From contig RQOL01000532.1 in NCBI GenBank assembly GCA_013076295.1, forward strand, positions 2,914,001-2,978,000: 64,000 nt of DNA, given 5' to 3'. The DNA is from Sanderia malayensis (taxonomy: Eukaryota > Cnidaria > Scyphozoa > Semaeostomeae > Pelagiidae). The notes under the pieces are model-generated. The model was not told the DNA's origin. It saw nothing but the letters and a program-made list of their open reading frames with translations, and did no database searches. The position numbers were made by a program, and so were the translations under genes. Positions 20,181 through 30,900 of this stretch are shown here, in pieces; position 1 is the stretch's first letter, and each line of letters opens with the position of its first letter.

Positions 20181-20242
20181 CGTCGTTTGCAATTAATAGC
20201 CTCAACTTGTTATGTTGTATGCTCACAATAAGCGTTTTGTAC

Positions 20243-20250
20243 TATATATA
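20243..20250 (-). promoter_or_regulatory. TATA box of HES A
   Basis: A symmetric GTACTATATATAGTAC block about 65 bases upstream of the ATG at 20180 predicts a very short 5' UTR, typical of HES genes. Confidence 0.65.
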
Positions 20251-20314
20251 GTACGCCTTTGCTTTGATATTACTGTATATGTATTACTGCGTTTATATGT
20301 GCGTGCGTTCTGTG

Positions 20315-20356
20315 CACGAGCTGGGCATAAACTGAAAGAAGTGTGTCACTCGCGTG
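20315..20356. promoter_or_regulatory. HES-type binding sites in HES A promoter (N-box, class C)
   Basis: CACGAG at 20315-20320 is an N-box. CGCGTG at 20351-20356 (CACGCG on the minus strand) is a class C site. Another CGCGTG lies at 20515-20520. HES proteins bind such sites and often repress their own gene; occupancy is inferred. Confidence 0.45.
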
Positions 20357-20388
20357 GCAGAAAAGCATTTATGTTGAGGCGCGCGAAC

Positions 20389-20396
20389 CGTGGGAA
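20389..20396 (+). promoter_or_regulatory. CSL/Su(H) site 1, CGTGGGAA
   Basis: Perfect match to the high-affinity CSL (RBPJ/Su(H)) consensus, about 210 bases upstream of the HES A ATG. Confidence 0.65.
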
Positions 20397-20473
20397 AAAC
20401 TCAAGATTTTTGATTGCCAAATGTGGCTGTGCAGATTAATTAGATTACAGAGTTGACCGCAGTCACCCGTAGC

Positions 20474-20498
20474 CGTGGGAAAGCTTGCTTGTGATTGG
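20474..20498 (+). promoter_or_regulatory. CSL site 2 in composite element with inverted CCAAT
   Basis: CGTGGGAA, then 9 bases, then GTGATTGG. The same arrangement with the same 9-base spacing recurs at 20567-20591. Confidence 0.65.
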
Positions 20499-20566
20499 TC
20501 GATACGTCTCTCGTCGCGTGCTACACCTTACTATTTACATAACAGTGGATTTCAGGCCTCGAGAAC

Positions 20567-20591
20567 CGTGGGAACCGGCCAACGTGATTGG
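20567..20591 (+). promoter_or_regulatory. CSL site 3 in composite element with inverted CCAAT
   Basis: CGTGGGAA, then 9 bases, then GTGATTGG. The 9-base spacers of the two composites differ, so the shared spacing is not merely a copied block. Confidence 0.65.
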
Positions 20592-22444
20592 CTAGTGCTC
20601 GCCGGACCAAAACAATGGACTAGCCATAACAGCGCGATTATAATTGCTCGCACAAAGGCGTGCATTGTGCATAATCAAGGCATTATCGCTTTAATAATGT
20701 CTATTGAATTGATATTTGCTTTGTTGGTCAACCAATCAGTATGGTTGCATAGGTGTCAATTGGGGTCTGTTTATTCCTCCTCCAATGGCCGTAATTTTCC
20801 TACTCTTTGCTTTTACTCAGAGTCAGACAACATCGACTGTAAAGCAAGCCTGTGTTGTGTTCTGTGTGGACTTGCCTTTCATTTGAATGATGGGCAAGAT
20901 AACCCTCTGCTGGAAGCGGTGTGCTGTATAAACAGTGTCCATCTCAGTATGGACTGTTTTGTTTCATTTGCATGTTTCATTCACACAGCCGATTTGGCAG
21001 GACAAGTCAAGGCATGCATGCACACGCTTTCCCCGACTCAATTCAAACCAATGACTATCAATTGACTTTGGCATATACTATTTCTTTTGTTACACGAATT
21101 GACATTGTTCAAGCAGAACAACATTTACATTAACAAGCATATGCTCAATTTAAATATGTTTATGTCCATATCGATGCAAGCAGCCGTACATAAGAAAAGG
21201 CAAGGTTTTTCAAACAATAAACAATGCGACACACTGTTTGGCAGCCTGCTTGTGAGCCTGCTTGTGGCCATATCGCGTTATTACATTCATGCATTGTCCA
21301 TTTATATCATTTAGGCGACATCTAAGGTGAGACGCTTGGGATGGCTCGTGCCATTTTGAATAGGGACATACTCCATTTGCTAACTGTCCCTCCCTACCCT
21401 GGACTTCCCAAATAATTACAATGCTGAAGAGGTACGCTTGGTGAGATTCTCTCTCACCCTCGTCGATAGATTAAAGAAAGACTCTCTGGGAGATCACAGG
21501 GACTTTTCTAGAAAGCAACCGAATTTCCGGACAACAATTAAACTGTCTTCATCAACAGACAATACGACTCGGCAGAGCAATACATATATCTTTTGTGCTG
21601 TTCACTCTACACCAAGCCTGGATTTGCCCCTGTCGCTAACCTTGTGTGACACTACAAAGCATACTTAGCGACGCATGCGTAGCATTGGCAATCCTGGGTT
21701 TGCTCCGACTTTGTTCCACCACATTACAAAACATAAAGATCAATTGTGGACAAAATGGGATTCGCTCTGGGTTAAATTCAACTCGGGTCGAACCTGGGTT
21801 AGTTTGTGTAGGTGTGGACAGGGCTTATATCTAGAACTGATCATATCCACTGTTGATATCGGTGGAATCATGTGGAATTATTTATTCAATGAGTGGGTCT
21901 TGTGGTGTTTCCAAACGGTTGACCTTTTTGGCTTTGTGGTCCAACTTGGCCTGAAGGCGTTCCTTGTCTGCTTCTAGCCTTCTAATCCTTGAATACATTG
22001 CGTGATCTTGAAAAATCACCAAATAATATTATATGTTTACACCTTGTCTGTATAAATGTGACAGCAATTATTATTTTTAGGCAAGTTGATCATATGATGG
22101 TTTACGTGATATGTTTGACAGCTCTTGTAGCCCTGTGTGCGACATAATGCTTTGCGAGCTTACGCGGCGAGAAAGTGGCGCGTGCCTCATTTCAGAAATA
22201 ACGCCATCCAAGTTTTAATTTCATTTTTCATGAAAAACTTTTTAATCGCTGTTCTACGTATACTATTTTGTTTTTCTTCAAACAGAAACTAATGATATAT
22301 CCTAGAAATATTTAAAGATCTTTTCGGTTACTAATATTACAAATTTGGTAAAGAATTACAGCCAAGAAAGAAAGCACATTTCAAAATAGGAATATTGGAG
22401 AAAATGTTTGAATCGATCCATGTTCATAACAATAGAATTGGCCT

Positions 22445-24835
22445 TTATATGACCTGGTTGCTTTGTGTTGCCGAAGATGTAAATCTTTGCATTGCAGCTC
22501 GATCCTTCTGCAGCACAACAGCTGTCACATATAACTCCTTCAGCAATGCCACGCTAAACTCCGACATTATTTCATCATCCGAGGGTTGCTTGTTTGCATA
22601 TTGTGGTAGGCTTTTCTGTAATCGCAAAATAAATAGATAACGGTTAATAAGAAAGTCTAGTTCTTCCCTTTCTCCATGAAACTACAATACATGTCTTTTC
22701 AGGTCTTGCAGCAACAACTCCAAAAATAACCGAAACAATATAGCAATTTGCTGTATGTGTTGTTGCAGGTAACTTTGTTGCTGAACCTTTCCTCGTGTCG
22801 CAACAATTCATTGCCTCGTTCTGAGATTTTATTGTGCCTCGTCCTGCAGAACTTCACACGAACGAGACACTGCATTTTTGCTTTTCTATTTGCAGAAATA
22901 CAGTGTCTGAAGCTTTGTCATACCTTTTCAGCCTACCCCTTTCTATAATTATAAAGCACTTCCCTCCCAGCTAGACGTATTGTATTCATTATCTTTTACC
23001 TACCAAATAATTTCTTGTAATGGCCTTCAGGCTATCAGTCGATGCGGGTTGATGCTTACTCGCAGTGATGGGTGGGATCTGAAAAACAGAGAAACAATAC
23101 TTCAGGAAACAATACTCGAGTATGACAGTTAAGGAATTTTTAAGGAAACTTTTGGAAACAGTGCTTAGAGTACCTGGATTTCCGCAAGTGCTTTCAGTGT
23201 ATATAAAACGTGCTGCACATTGCGAACACAGGTCTTGAGCTGGTTATAAGGCCCGTTGATTTCAAACGCATAAACATCGATAATTGGCTGCACAAACAGC
23301 ATTATTGATTTGTGAATGCGAACCAAATGCTGCTGGAGCTAAGAAAACAATTGCATGTGAAACAGTTATTTGGGCAAACACAGATCATGTATTTGCTATA
23401 ATGTTTTCGTGCAAGTGAGTACGAGAGAGTACTGTGAAGCATATACAGCAAAAATGGGCGTTTATGGAAAGGTCTGTGTGTTTAAAGCATAATATTTACG
23501 TTTAGATTTTGGCAAAACGTGCAGTTTGGTGCCAGTTTGAAATCTAGTGATGTATTTGTCTTGGCATTAAATCGTGTGACAGCCTACAAAACAGAAGAAT
23601 TAAGCCTAGTATCCATATAGTCGTTGAGGGTCGTTGGCAGTCTTTATGAGTCGCTGAAAATTAGGATCAGCGATGTGTATCCATATAGTCGTTGAGGGTC
23701 GTTGAGGGTCTTTGAGGGTCGTTGGCAGTCTTTCGCAGTCGTCGAGAGAATGTGATAAGAAAGCGCGCACAATAACAAAGTGACGCCAAATTTGTACGTT
23801 TGAAACATGACAGAGGCACACACGGAATTTTTGTTGCTGTTTTTCGCAAATATCATGTGTGTAAAAAGACCGAATACTTCTGCCATAAATTCGGACAAAC
23901 CTAAGGCTCCAAAATTGCTATTTTGTAGCGAGTCAAACATCTCGAAATACCCCCACGTGGCCTTTGGCATCTTTACTTTGGCAAGAAAACATATCATATT
24001 ACCATAAATCAAAGGATTCTCAGTCGTTTTATAGGTGTTGACGGTCGTTGAGGGTCGCTGAGATAGAAACTTTTCTATCTCGACGACCCTCAAAGACCCA
24101 GTCGTTTTGGGTCGCTGGAAGGATTAAAATCAATTTTTGACAGGTCTCTGCGTGATCGTTAATCTTTTCAGCGACTCCCAAAGACTGCCAAAGACCCTCA
24201 ACGACCCTCAACGACTATATGGATACTAGGCTTTAAAAAAATAGATATACAGTCAAATCTGCATAGTTCGAGCTCGTGTAATTCGAACTCTATCTAATTC
24301 GAACGACATTCTCTGTCCCTTCAAGGATCATTAATAAACCAATTCTTATAAAACAAACCTCCATAATTCGAACTTGTTGTAATTCGAACATTTTGATGCT
24401 CCCCCGGGGGTGTTCGAATTAGACAGAGTTGACTGTATATATAATTTCCTTTCTAATCAATTTGGGTTGATTCTAGTGAGGTAAATCACGTCAAGCGATG
24501 CAGAGAGGTTAAAGTTAGCCGAAATGCAGGAATAAGACAATTGATGAATCATAATAAATTTACACAAAGTATCTTAAGAGAATCATATTGGAACAGTGCA
24601 AGTCTGATGATCTAACTTCGGAGCTCTATCACTCTAACTTGATCAAGAATAAAGATCATATTGCAGTCAGACACAGAATGGTCATCACAGAACTTACATA
24701 TTCATTTTTGCACGACTCTGTCTCCGTTTTAAACGTGTGAAGTTTCAGGATGGTGTAGGACAGAGCGTTGTAGTTTTGGCCTTCTGCATGCACCAAACAA
24801 CACGCAACTATAAAAGTCAGTGAAATTGCCAGCAT
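22445..24835 (-). CDS. Secreted helical protein B, class I cytokine-like, 210 aa, 5 coding exons
   Basis: Coding exons: 24698-24835, 23500-23583, 23174-23338, 23004-23078, 22445-22615 (633 nt with stop). All introns between coding exons are phase 0. A splice acceptor at 24841/24842, six bases before the ATG, implies a non-coding first exon ending near 24948. The signal peptide is MLAISLTFIVACCLVHA; the mature chain has four Cys (SCKNEY, NCTFC, KTCV) and two N-glycosylation sites (NTS, NCT), with helical segments and a long amphipathic C-terminal helix. Exons encoding 28, 55+25 and 56 aa match the 31, 84 and 43 aa exons of protein A; junctions fall at CQNLN|L versus CSPHQ|L and at TRNYL versus TREYL. 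Paralogue of A; cytokine-like function is inferred. A foldback element and a MITE occupy the intron between the first two coding exons. Confidence 0.78.
23602..24233. mobile_element. 632-bp foldback transposon with repeat-rich arms
   Basis: The left end AAGCCTAGTATCCATATAG is exactly inverted at the right end (CTATATGGATACTAGGCTT). Each arm carries several copies of GTCGTTGAGGG or GTCTTTGAGGG. The middle is unrelated and has no ORF of note. Flanks are T/TAA-rich; the target duplication is unclear. Confidence 0.85.
24246..24440. mobile_element. MITE with ATACAGTCAA termini, Tc1/mariner-like
   Basis: Ends ATACAGTCAAATCTG and its inverted partner CAGAGTTGACTGTAT sit in TA-rich flanks. The interior repeats AATTCGAAC, a feature I associate with pogo/Tigger-like non-autonomous elements. 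Superfamily assignment is inference. Confidence 0.7.
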
Positions 24836-26598
24836 GTTTCTCTGTAAAGTGTAAGAATATGTAACACAGTGAAGAAAATATATCATGGCATGAAAGCAAG
24901 ACAAGCTTCCACAACTATAGAGTTTTGATAATATTCTGTCTCTACTTACTCGTTTTGTTCCCAATGTTTCTTTTCGTTGTGAGCACTTCTGAGTTTTATA
25001 TTGAACTCCGAAATTATCTGATATCTGTACACCTCTTCCTCTCTCTTATTTATATGCCCTCGCTCAGTCTCAGCACCATGCTATGAACCCATGTAACAGC
25101 TATTATTGGAAACACGTTTTTCACCTGCAGTGACAGAAATGTAGTTTTCAGTAGCCTTTCGGTTTTGTAAGTTGAAAAAGATACATATAACAAGGTAATA
25201 TTTATTTTCACTTTTCTTAGAAGTTCCTAAAATGTGGAGACTCGTTAAACGTGTAAAGAGAGACAGAGGGGAACCACAAAGCGGTGCTCTTTAAAGTGAG
25301 GCCTGGAGGGACGTGGCACTTTGAAATAACTGTTTTGCTTGTTGACTGAAAGTAATGAAGCTGAACCAAAGACGGTTTCATTTTCTGCTTTGCTCTTGCG
25401 ACAGAAACCCGTCTCCTTTGATGTAGCGTGGCTTAAAACTAGTATCAATTTATTATAATGTATCATTGCGTGGTATATTCAGGTCTTAACCTGTCACACG
25501 CAGCTTGAACGAGCTTTCGTGTTTTTCATCGGCGAGACGAGTTTCCAACGTTGTTCCTTGTTTTGTTTCGAAGGGGGAATCTTGACCTAGGTACCTTTCG
25601 GACCATCATTCTCAAGTAGGATCTAAAAATGCGTTGATCTATTTTTAAATTCAGTAAGAAACATTCAAAAAATCGATAAAAATCTTCAACCTACATGCCA
25701 TTTATCTACAATACAAGATTTTCAATTGCTTCAGACACCTCTAGAACAAGTGTCAGGTAAATAAAAATCTGTCCGCTATTGTCCGACTTGTGCATACTCT
25801 ACATTTGTCCGCTAGCAAACATTAAAATACAACAGCTAATTATCGAAGTAAAGCAAAAATATCAAACCGTAAATACAAAATTCTATATATCTACAAACTA
25901 GGTAACGCATTACAAAAAGGTAAACGTATACATACTCTAAACAAAACAACTAAAACTAAATACAAAACTCGAATTCATGGATAGATGAATGACCAGACAA
26001 GAGATCTTATTGGCTAAGAGAAGTACCGCACTCGGATTACTATTTTTACCAACTGCGCATGCACCAGGCCTGACAGTTTTGGCGCAAACTATTAAATTTC
26101 AAGTATTCTTGTTTGTACTCAACTGTTTCAAAGTATTGATATCAAATTTAATTACATATTTGTTTATATGTTAGATTGATAACACATGCATCTCATTTAA
26201 TTCACAGATACAAAGAGAACCGGAGATACCCGCAGTTCAAGGCGAATGTTATGGTTGGATACAGATTACCAATCCACAGGTATTTTTGTGATTTTTGCAC
26301 AAGGCACATGATTGTTTCTCTAATTTATTACTACAGTTATTTTCAAAACGAGGTTCGGATCGGTGGACTAGTACGTGACGTAAAAACATAGTTGACAACA
26401 CTTTGCTTGAAGTACTTAAAGTCAATCAAAACTTGGGAAAGCATGGTCGAGGGTGTATGGCGAGCCATAAAAACTCCAATTTTCAATTAACCTCTTATCA
26501 CCTGTATCTACACTGTGGATTGGTAATATGTTAGCTTATGCAATGCGCGAAGTTGAGTCAAGCCTATTATGCCAAATGAGAAATTTTGCTAAATGCAT
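24836..26598. other. Upstream region of helical B / spacer to HES B
   Basis: Contains the probable non-coding exon 1 and TATA box of gene B. Further on, a short inverted pair (ATTACCAATCCACAG near 26266 and its complement near 26515) spans about 250 bases and may be an old MITE. No further coding exon seen. Confidence 0.5.
25047..25054 (-). promoter_or_regulatory. TATA box of helical protein B
   Basis: The minus strand reads GGGCATATAAATAAGAG about 100 bases upstream of the predicted first splice donor (near 24948). It is very similar in context to the gene A TATA box. Confidence 0.6.
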
Positions 26599-27983
26599 TC
26601 ATTCTAAAAATGAGCACATATGAGGCAATCCGACCATGTCTGCCACTGTCTCCTCGTTCCCAGACAGATCAGTCAGTTCCAATTTGATTCCGGCTCCAAC
26701 TGCTTCCCCGAGAGATGTCTCCAGACTTGCATCATAAAAAACAGAGTCCAAAATATTTCCAAACGAAGGTTCTATCTCTTCTGTTTGTGTCGGGGTTAGC
26801 TCATCGCTCAGCCATGATACGGTTGACAGCGGTGATGGGCTCGAGTCGGAGACAGTGCTGGAAACAGAGCCTCGGTTTGAGATTGTTGTTGATGTAGAGC
26901 TGTGACAGATTGGTGCGTGAATTGGTGGCGTCACAACATTCGTGATTGGTTGGAGAGGCTGTCTTTGTAGCCTCGGAATGGGGATTTTTCCATTGACTTG
27001 TTGATTGATAGGTCTGTTGGCTATTGTAGGTAGGGGTGTGGGACTGAAGGATGATGGGATTGGTTGCGGTGTGTTTTCATCCTCAACTTTGACTCCACAT
27101 AGGACATTTGACATGCCAGCTAAAAGCTTGGCTTTGTCGTCAGCTTTGACATTTTCGAGCGAAACTAAGAACTGGACAAATTCGCTCACACACTGATTGT
27201 ATCCTGCTCGAAACTTTGGATTTTGTTGATACTCTGAAATAAAAACAATGACTTTGTAACAGGTTTATTCAATAACATTCAATAACTTTTCACACTGTGT
27301 TGACATGCGTAAAGAAAGTCTTTCACATCTTGGTTATTCATGTGATTCAATTCAATTCATTGATAAGCATTGTACTTGATACTTTTCAAATGTTTAACAT
27401 GAATTAAAGTATACAGTCTTCAACCAAAGTCTAAATTTGAAAGTCTTGACACTACTTACCAACAACTCTCGCATTTCGAACAAAGTTCACCGTAGCTTCA
27501 AGAATATCTGCCTTGTCAAGTTTGTCTTGCTACAAGAGAGGCATTTAATCATTCAGTAAAACTATCGATCTATCTAATCTCTAAATTGTAATGTTTCTTG
27601 CTGAAAGGCATTTGCTCAAGAAAACAGTGTTATGCAATGGCGTAACGCACGGTGTGCACCTTTAAGCACAAAACTAAGGGCCCCCAAACAATTGGGCCTC
27701 GAGGGGGGCCCGCGCGAAATTTTGTGAACAATTATTAATTTATGCAGTTAAGGCCAATCTCGGCCTGTAAACTTGATTTGCAAAAAATAGGGCCCCAAAA
27801 CCACTGCTTTGATTAAGGGCCCCACACTGCTCAACTACGCCACTGGTATGTTATGACTTAGTGTGTGCAGTAAATGCTGTGCTAAGGTACCTTTTCTTCT
27901 CCTTTGCAAACCAGGGTTTTCAACTCATCAAGGGATGAATTTATTCTCTCTCTTCTGACCCTTTCTGTTTTTTGTTTTCGAGA
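26599..27983 (-). CDS. HES-family bHLH-Orange protein B, partial (first exon not located), 265 aa seen
   Basis: Exons: 27891-27983, 27460-27529, 26599-27233 (798 nt with stop). The first recognised exon opens at a splice acceptor with SRKQKTERVRRERINSS, so an upstream in-phase exon with the ATG must exist; I could not find it. The basic region has Gln where HES A has the diagnostic Pro. The helix-loop-helix ends LEATVNFVRNARVV and the Orange domain starts EYQQNPKFRAGYNQCVSEF. The Ser/Thr/Pro-rich tail ends CSFLE with no WRPW-type motif. It shares two intron positions and phases with HES A and has one extra intron in the loop. Probably a divergent bHLH-O regulator; DNA specificity and Groucho binding may differ. 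Confidence 0.85.
27635..27845. mobile_element. MITE with CARTGGCGTA-type inverted ends, HES B intron
   Basis: Starts CAATGGCGTAAC and ends CTACGCCACTG, with GGGCCCC-rich interior blocks. It resembles widespread non-autonomous hAT-type elements beginning CAGTGGCGTAG. Target duplication is not clear. Confidence 0.65.
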
Positions 27984-30900
27984 CTAAAAGCAGAATTGAA
28001 AATAAGCATTAATTAAAAGAATAGACCCGAGTTTTATTCAGCTGGGCCAACTTAAAAAAACAGCGCTTTGCTGTGCAAGAAATCGTAAACAAGCAACCAC
28101 AACAAATGAAAGCCCTTGGTTATAGTTGATTTCACCGCTTGCCAGTTGGTTGGATGCAATACAATGCTCACATAACATCGTTTATTATGGATGAATCAGT
28201 TGGACTTTATCCTTCAGGTCTGTCTTTGACTATTCAAATAGATTGTGGATGAAGAACAAAGGATCTTAATTCAAAAAGAGTACCGTTTCAGAAGGCCAGG
28301 TGGCAAAATCAAAGAAACTATAAGGAGTCTATCAAAAAGGGGCTTAGCGGCCGCGTTAAAGAATTTCAATTTCATACAATTCCATTGAAGAAATTAATAG
28401 GTAGACATGTTTATAAATATCAGGTCAAATAGCTTGTTTTGTATATAATTCCTGAATATCATAGTTCAGTCATGTTTTCGTATCTCTTAGATTTGTCAGA
28501 GTCGGGCAAACGTTGAGTTTAAACGAATGTCGAGCTTGTGGAAGCTCTCTTTTGTTGTAAGTTACAACAATACTGATAGAATTCAATTCGAGTTTCATTG
28601 CATTTACCTCGACCAAAAATGTTGATTCTTCGCGCGTGATTTGTCAACGTGCTTGTGCGAAGACTTTCAATGGATGTTTTCATTTCATTCATGAAAATGA
28701 CTGGGTGTAATGATGGACCAAAGGAAATCGTAATTTGAATAACGCTATTCTTAATCCACGCGTTCCTGCACACGCCATCATGAACCGCGAGCTAACGAGC
28801 TCCATCTTGTTTGCTTGCGATGTTTGTTGCGAGCGGCGTTTAGGCTTAACGTCACTTCAAGCTAAGCTAATATCCAGGAGACCCAGAAAACCGACCCATA
28901 TAACAACTCTGGTCATAAAGCCTTTAAAAGCAAATACTATGCTGTGGTTTCATCTTATTTTGTGTAATATTAGTAATCGAGAGAAGCAAATTATTGGCGA
29001 CAAAGAAACAAAACTAATAAGCTTGTCTCTCGGCTTTAAAGATAAGTCAATTTGGAAGAAAATAGACAATTGTGATCTACACGTGGCTGGGAGGAGATTT
29101 ACAGTTCGCAATCTTATTATGTAACCAACTATTTTTTCCTCGATTGTTTCCACCAATATTTTTTAGCAAATGACGTAGATAGTGCTACTTTACGAGTATT
29201 TTATAGTGCGGAAAACACCACACTTTAGCTATGGCCTGGCTGTAGCTCCCAAGAACCTTTCAAATTTGCCTTGCCAATGTGACAGTCCCAGAGAGACCGT
29301 GCTTAATTAGGAGTGTTGTCCAAATTATTTAGTTTGTAAGCAAACAGATTAACCAGGCCTGGGCCTTCTTGTGGCAGATGAAATGTGAAAAATAAGCAAT
29401 CATTATCCGAAGAGGATAAGTATATTGTCATAAACGGAAACGTATGTCGAAATAATAAAAATAAAATTTCAGCCGTTAATTGTTGCTTGTTGGCTCACAC
29501 GTTTTTGAAAGCATTCAGCCTTGTTAGAAGAGACAGCAGGATTTCGGCCTTATAAATTTTCCAACTAGTTAGGCCTTCAAATTTATGATATTTAACCCAT
29601 TTCGTATTATTGTCCCAAAACTTTGTCCAATTGTGCCAATAGTGCCAAGAGTGCCAATTGTGTCGCCTACCACAATGTCCAAATTTACACCCCGTTCAAG
29701 AATGTTTTCTGCAGGGTTTAAAAAGTCGCTAAGTGGGAGAAAACGGGGGTATGGTGTGAATGGCAGTTGAACTATACTTCTGCTCGGGGGTTGACACATA
29801 TCGACTTTGAACAGATTTCTCAAGAGCTTTAGATAATGTTCCGTCACTATTTGAATGATGAAGCATCGATAAGCCCTCACACGAGCCACGTCTCTCGAAA
29901 AGTAAAATCATAAGTCGCAAAATCTCGGATTTCTATCAACGTATATATCTTTGAGATATGTATACAAACAGGGGCGCAAATGAGGGGGTGTGGGGGTATG
30001 ACCACCCAAGTTTTTAAAACCCGGTCCCTGTTGATATTTTTAGTGATAACGTCAGTCCCGATCCAGTTTGAACTGTTTTTTTTCAATAGTTATAAAACGA
30101 ATTCTACCCTGCGGTGTACAATTTGAAAAACTTTGTTATTTATCTAAAAAACTGCCCCCTCGTGGAAATAGCATGGTCTTTTAATCGCACACCTGCCTGA
30201 AAAATTTTGCATTTGCGCCCCCGTATACAAATTTGATATGCAAACATCGTTGCTTGTAGCGATGTAGCCGAGAGGCTTTGAAACAATGTTAATTACGATG
30301 ATAGTGATGATGATGATATTGTCTTTTCATTAAAGCAATTGTTCACAGTCACTGCAAGTCTAATTACTAAATTTTGTTGTACCTTGCGTTAACACAAGTC
30401 GTAAACAACGCAGACAATAAAGCTGATGTACATATTGTTGATTGCACCTGGCCTTGTATGGCTGATGAATTGATTGTTGCAAGTCGCTGCAAATCACAAC
30501 ACAACAACGCAACAAGAGGCCAATTGAATCGTTTATCACGCGCGCCACTGGACGCCTTTAAATCAAATATAGGGAATTGTTTTGTTACACTGTTTTCCAA
30601 GGAGGCCACCATGGTATGCACTGCTCTTAGTGTCTGGCCGAGAAATAAATCAAGTATATTGATAAATTAGAACTCGTGCCGAGCCGTGGGTGATTTCAAA
30701 AGGACATAGCTTTTTATTAATGTTCATCTTTATATGACTTTATAGTCAATTGTGACACGAGCACACAATAAGCATCATTCAGTGAGATTTCATGTCAATT
30801 GATTTTTGCAGAGATTCCAATACTATCAGCCAAACAAATATTTGTGAGTTCCACCATCTCTTGAAACAATACGATTTCCTAAACTTTTTGCTGATTACAG

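Larger units (their letters stand above)
20181..22444. other. HES A upstream region / spacer to helical B
   Basis: The first 400 bases upstream of HES A form a dense promoter (TATA, three CSL, CCAAT and class C sites, listed separately). Beyond about 20.7 kb I see no exon or clear repeat. Confidence 0.55.

Noticed and set aside
20475..21065. 196-codon open frame upstream of HES A on the plus strand
   Set aside because: It opens with a non-ATG codon inside the CSL composite element, has no recognisable domain or splice structure, and reads like random translation of the HES A promoter.
28608..28692. Candidate first exon of HES B (MNEMKTSIESL...)
   Set aside because: It ends at a good donor but in phase 1, whereas exon 27891-27983 needs phase 0; splicing would shift the bHLH out of frame.
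28735..29124. 129-codon open frame on the plus strand
   Set aside because: No ATG at the frame start, no domain, low-complexity mixed composition; likely chance.
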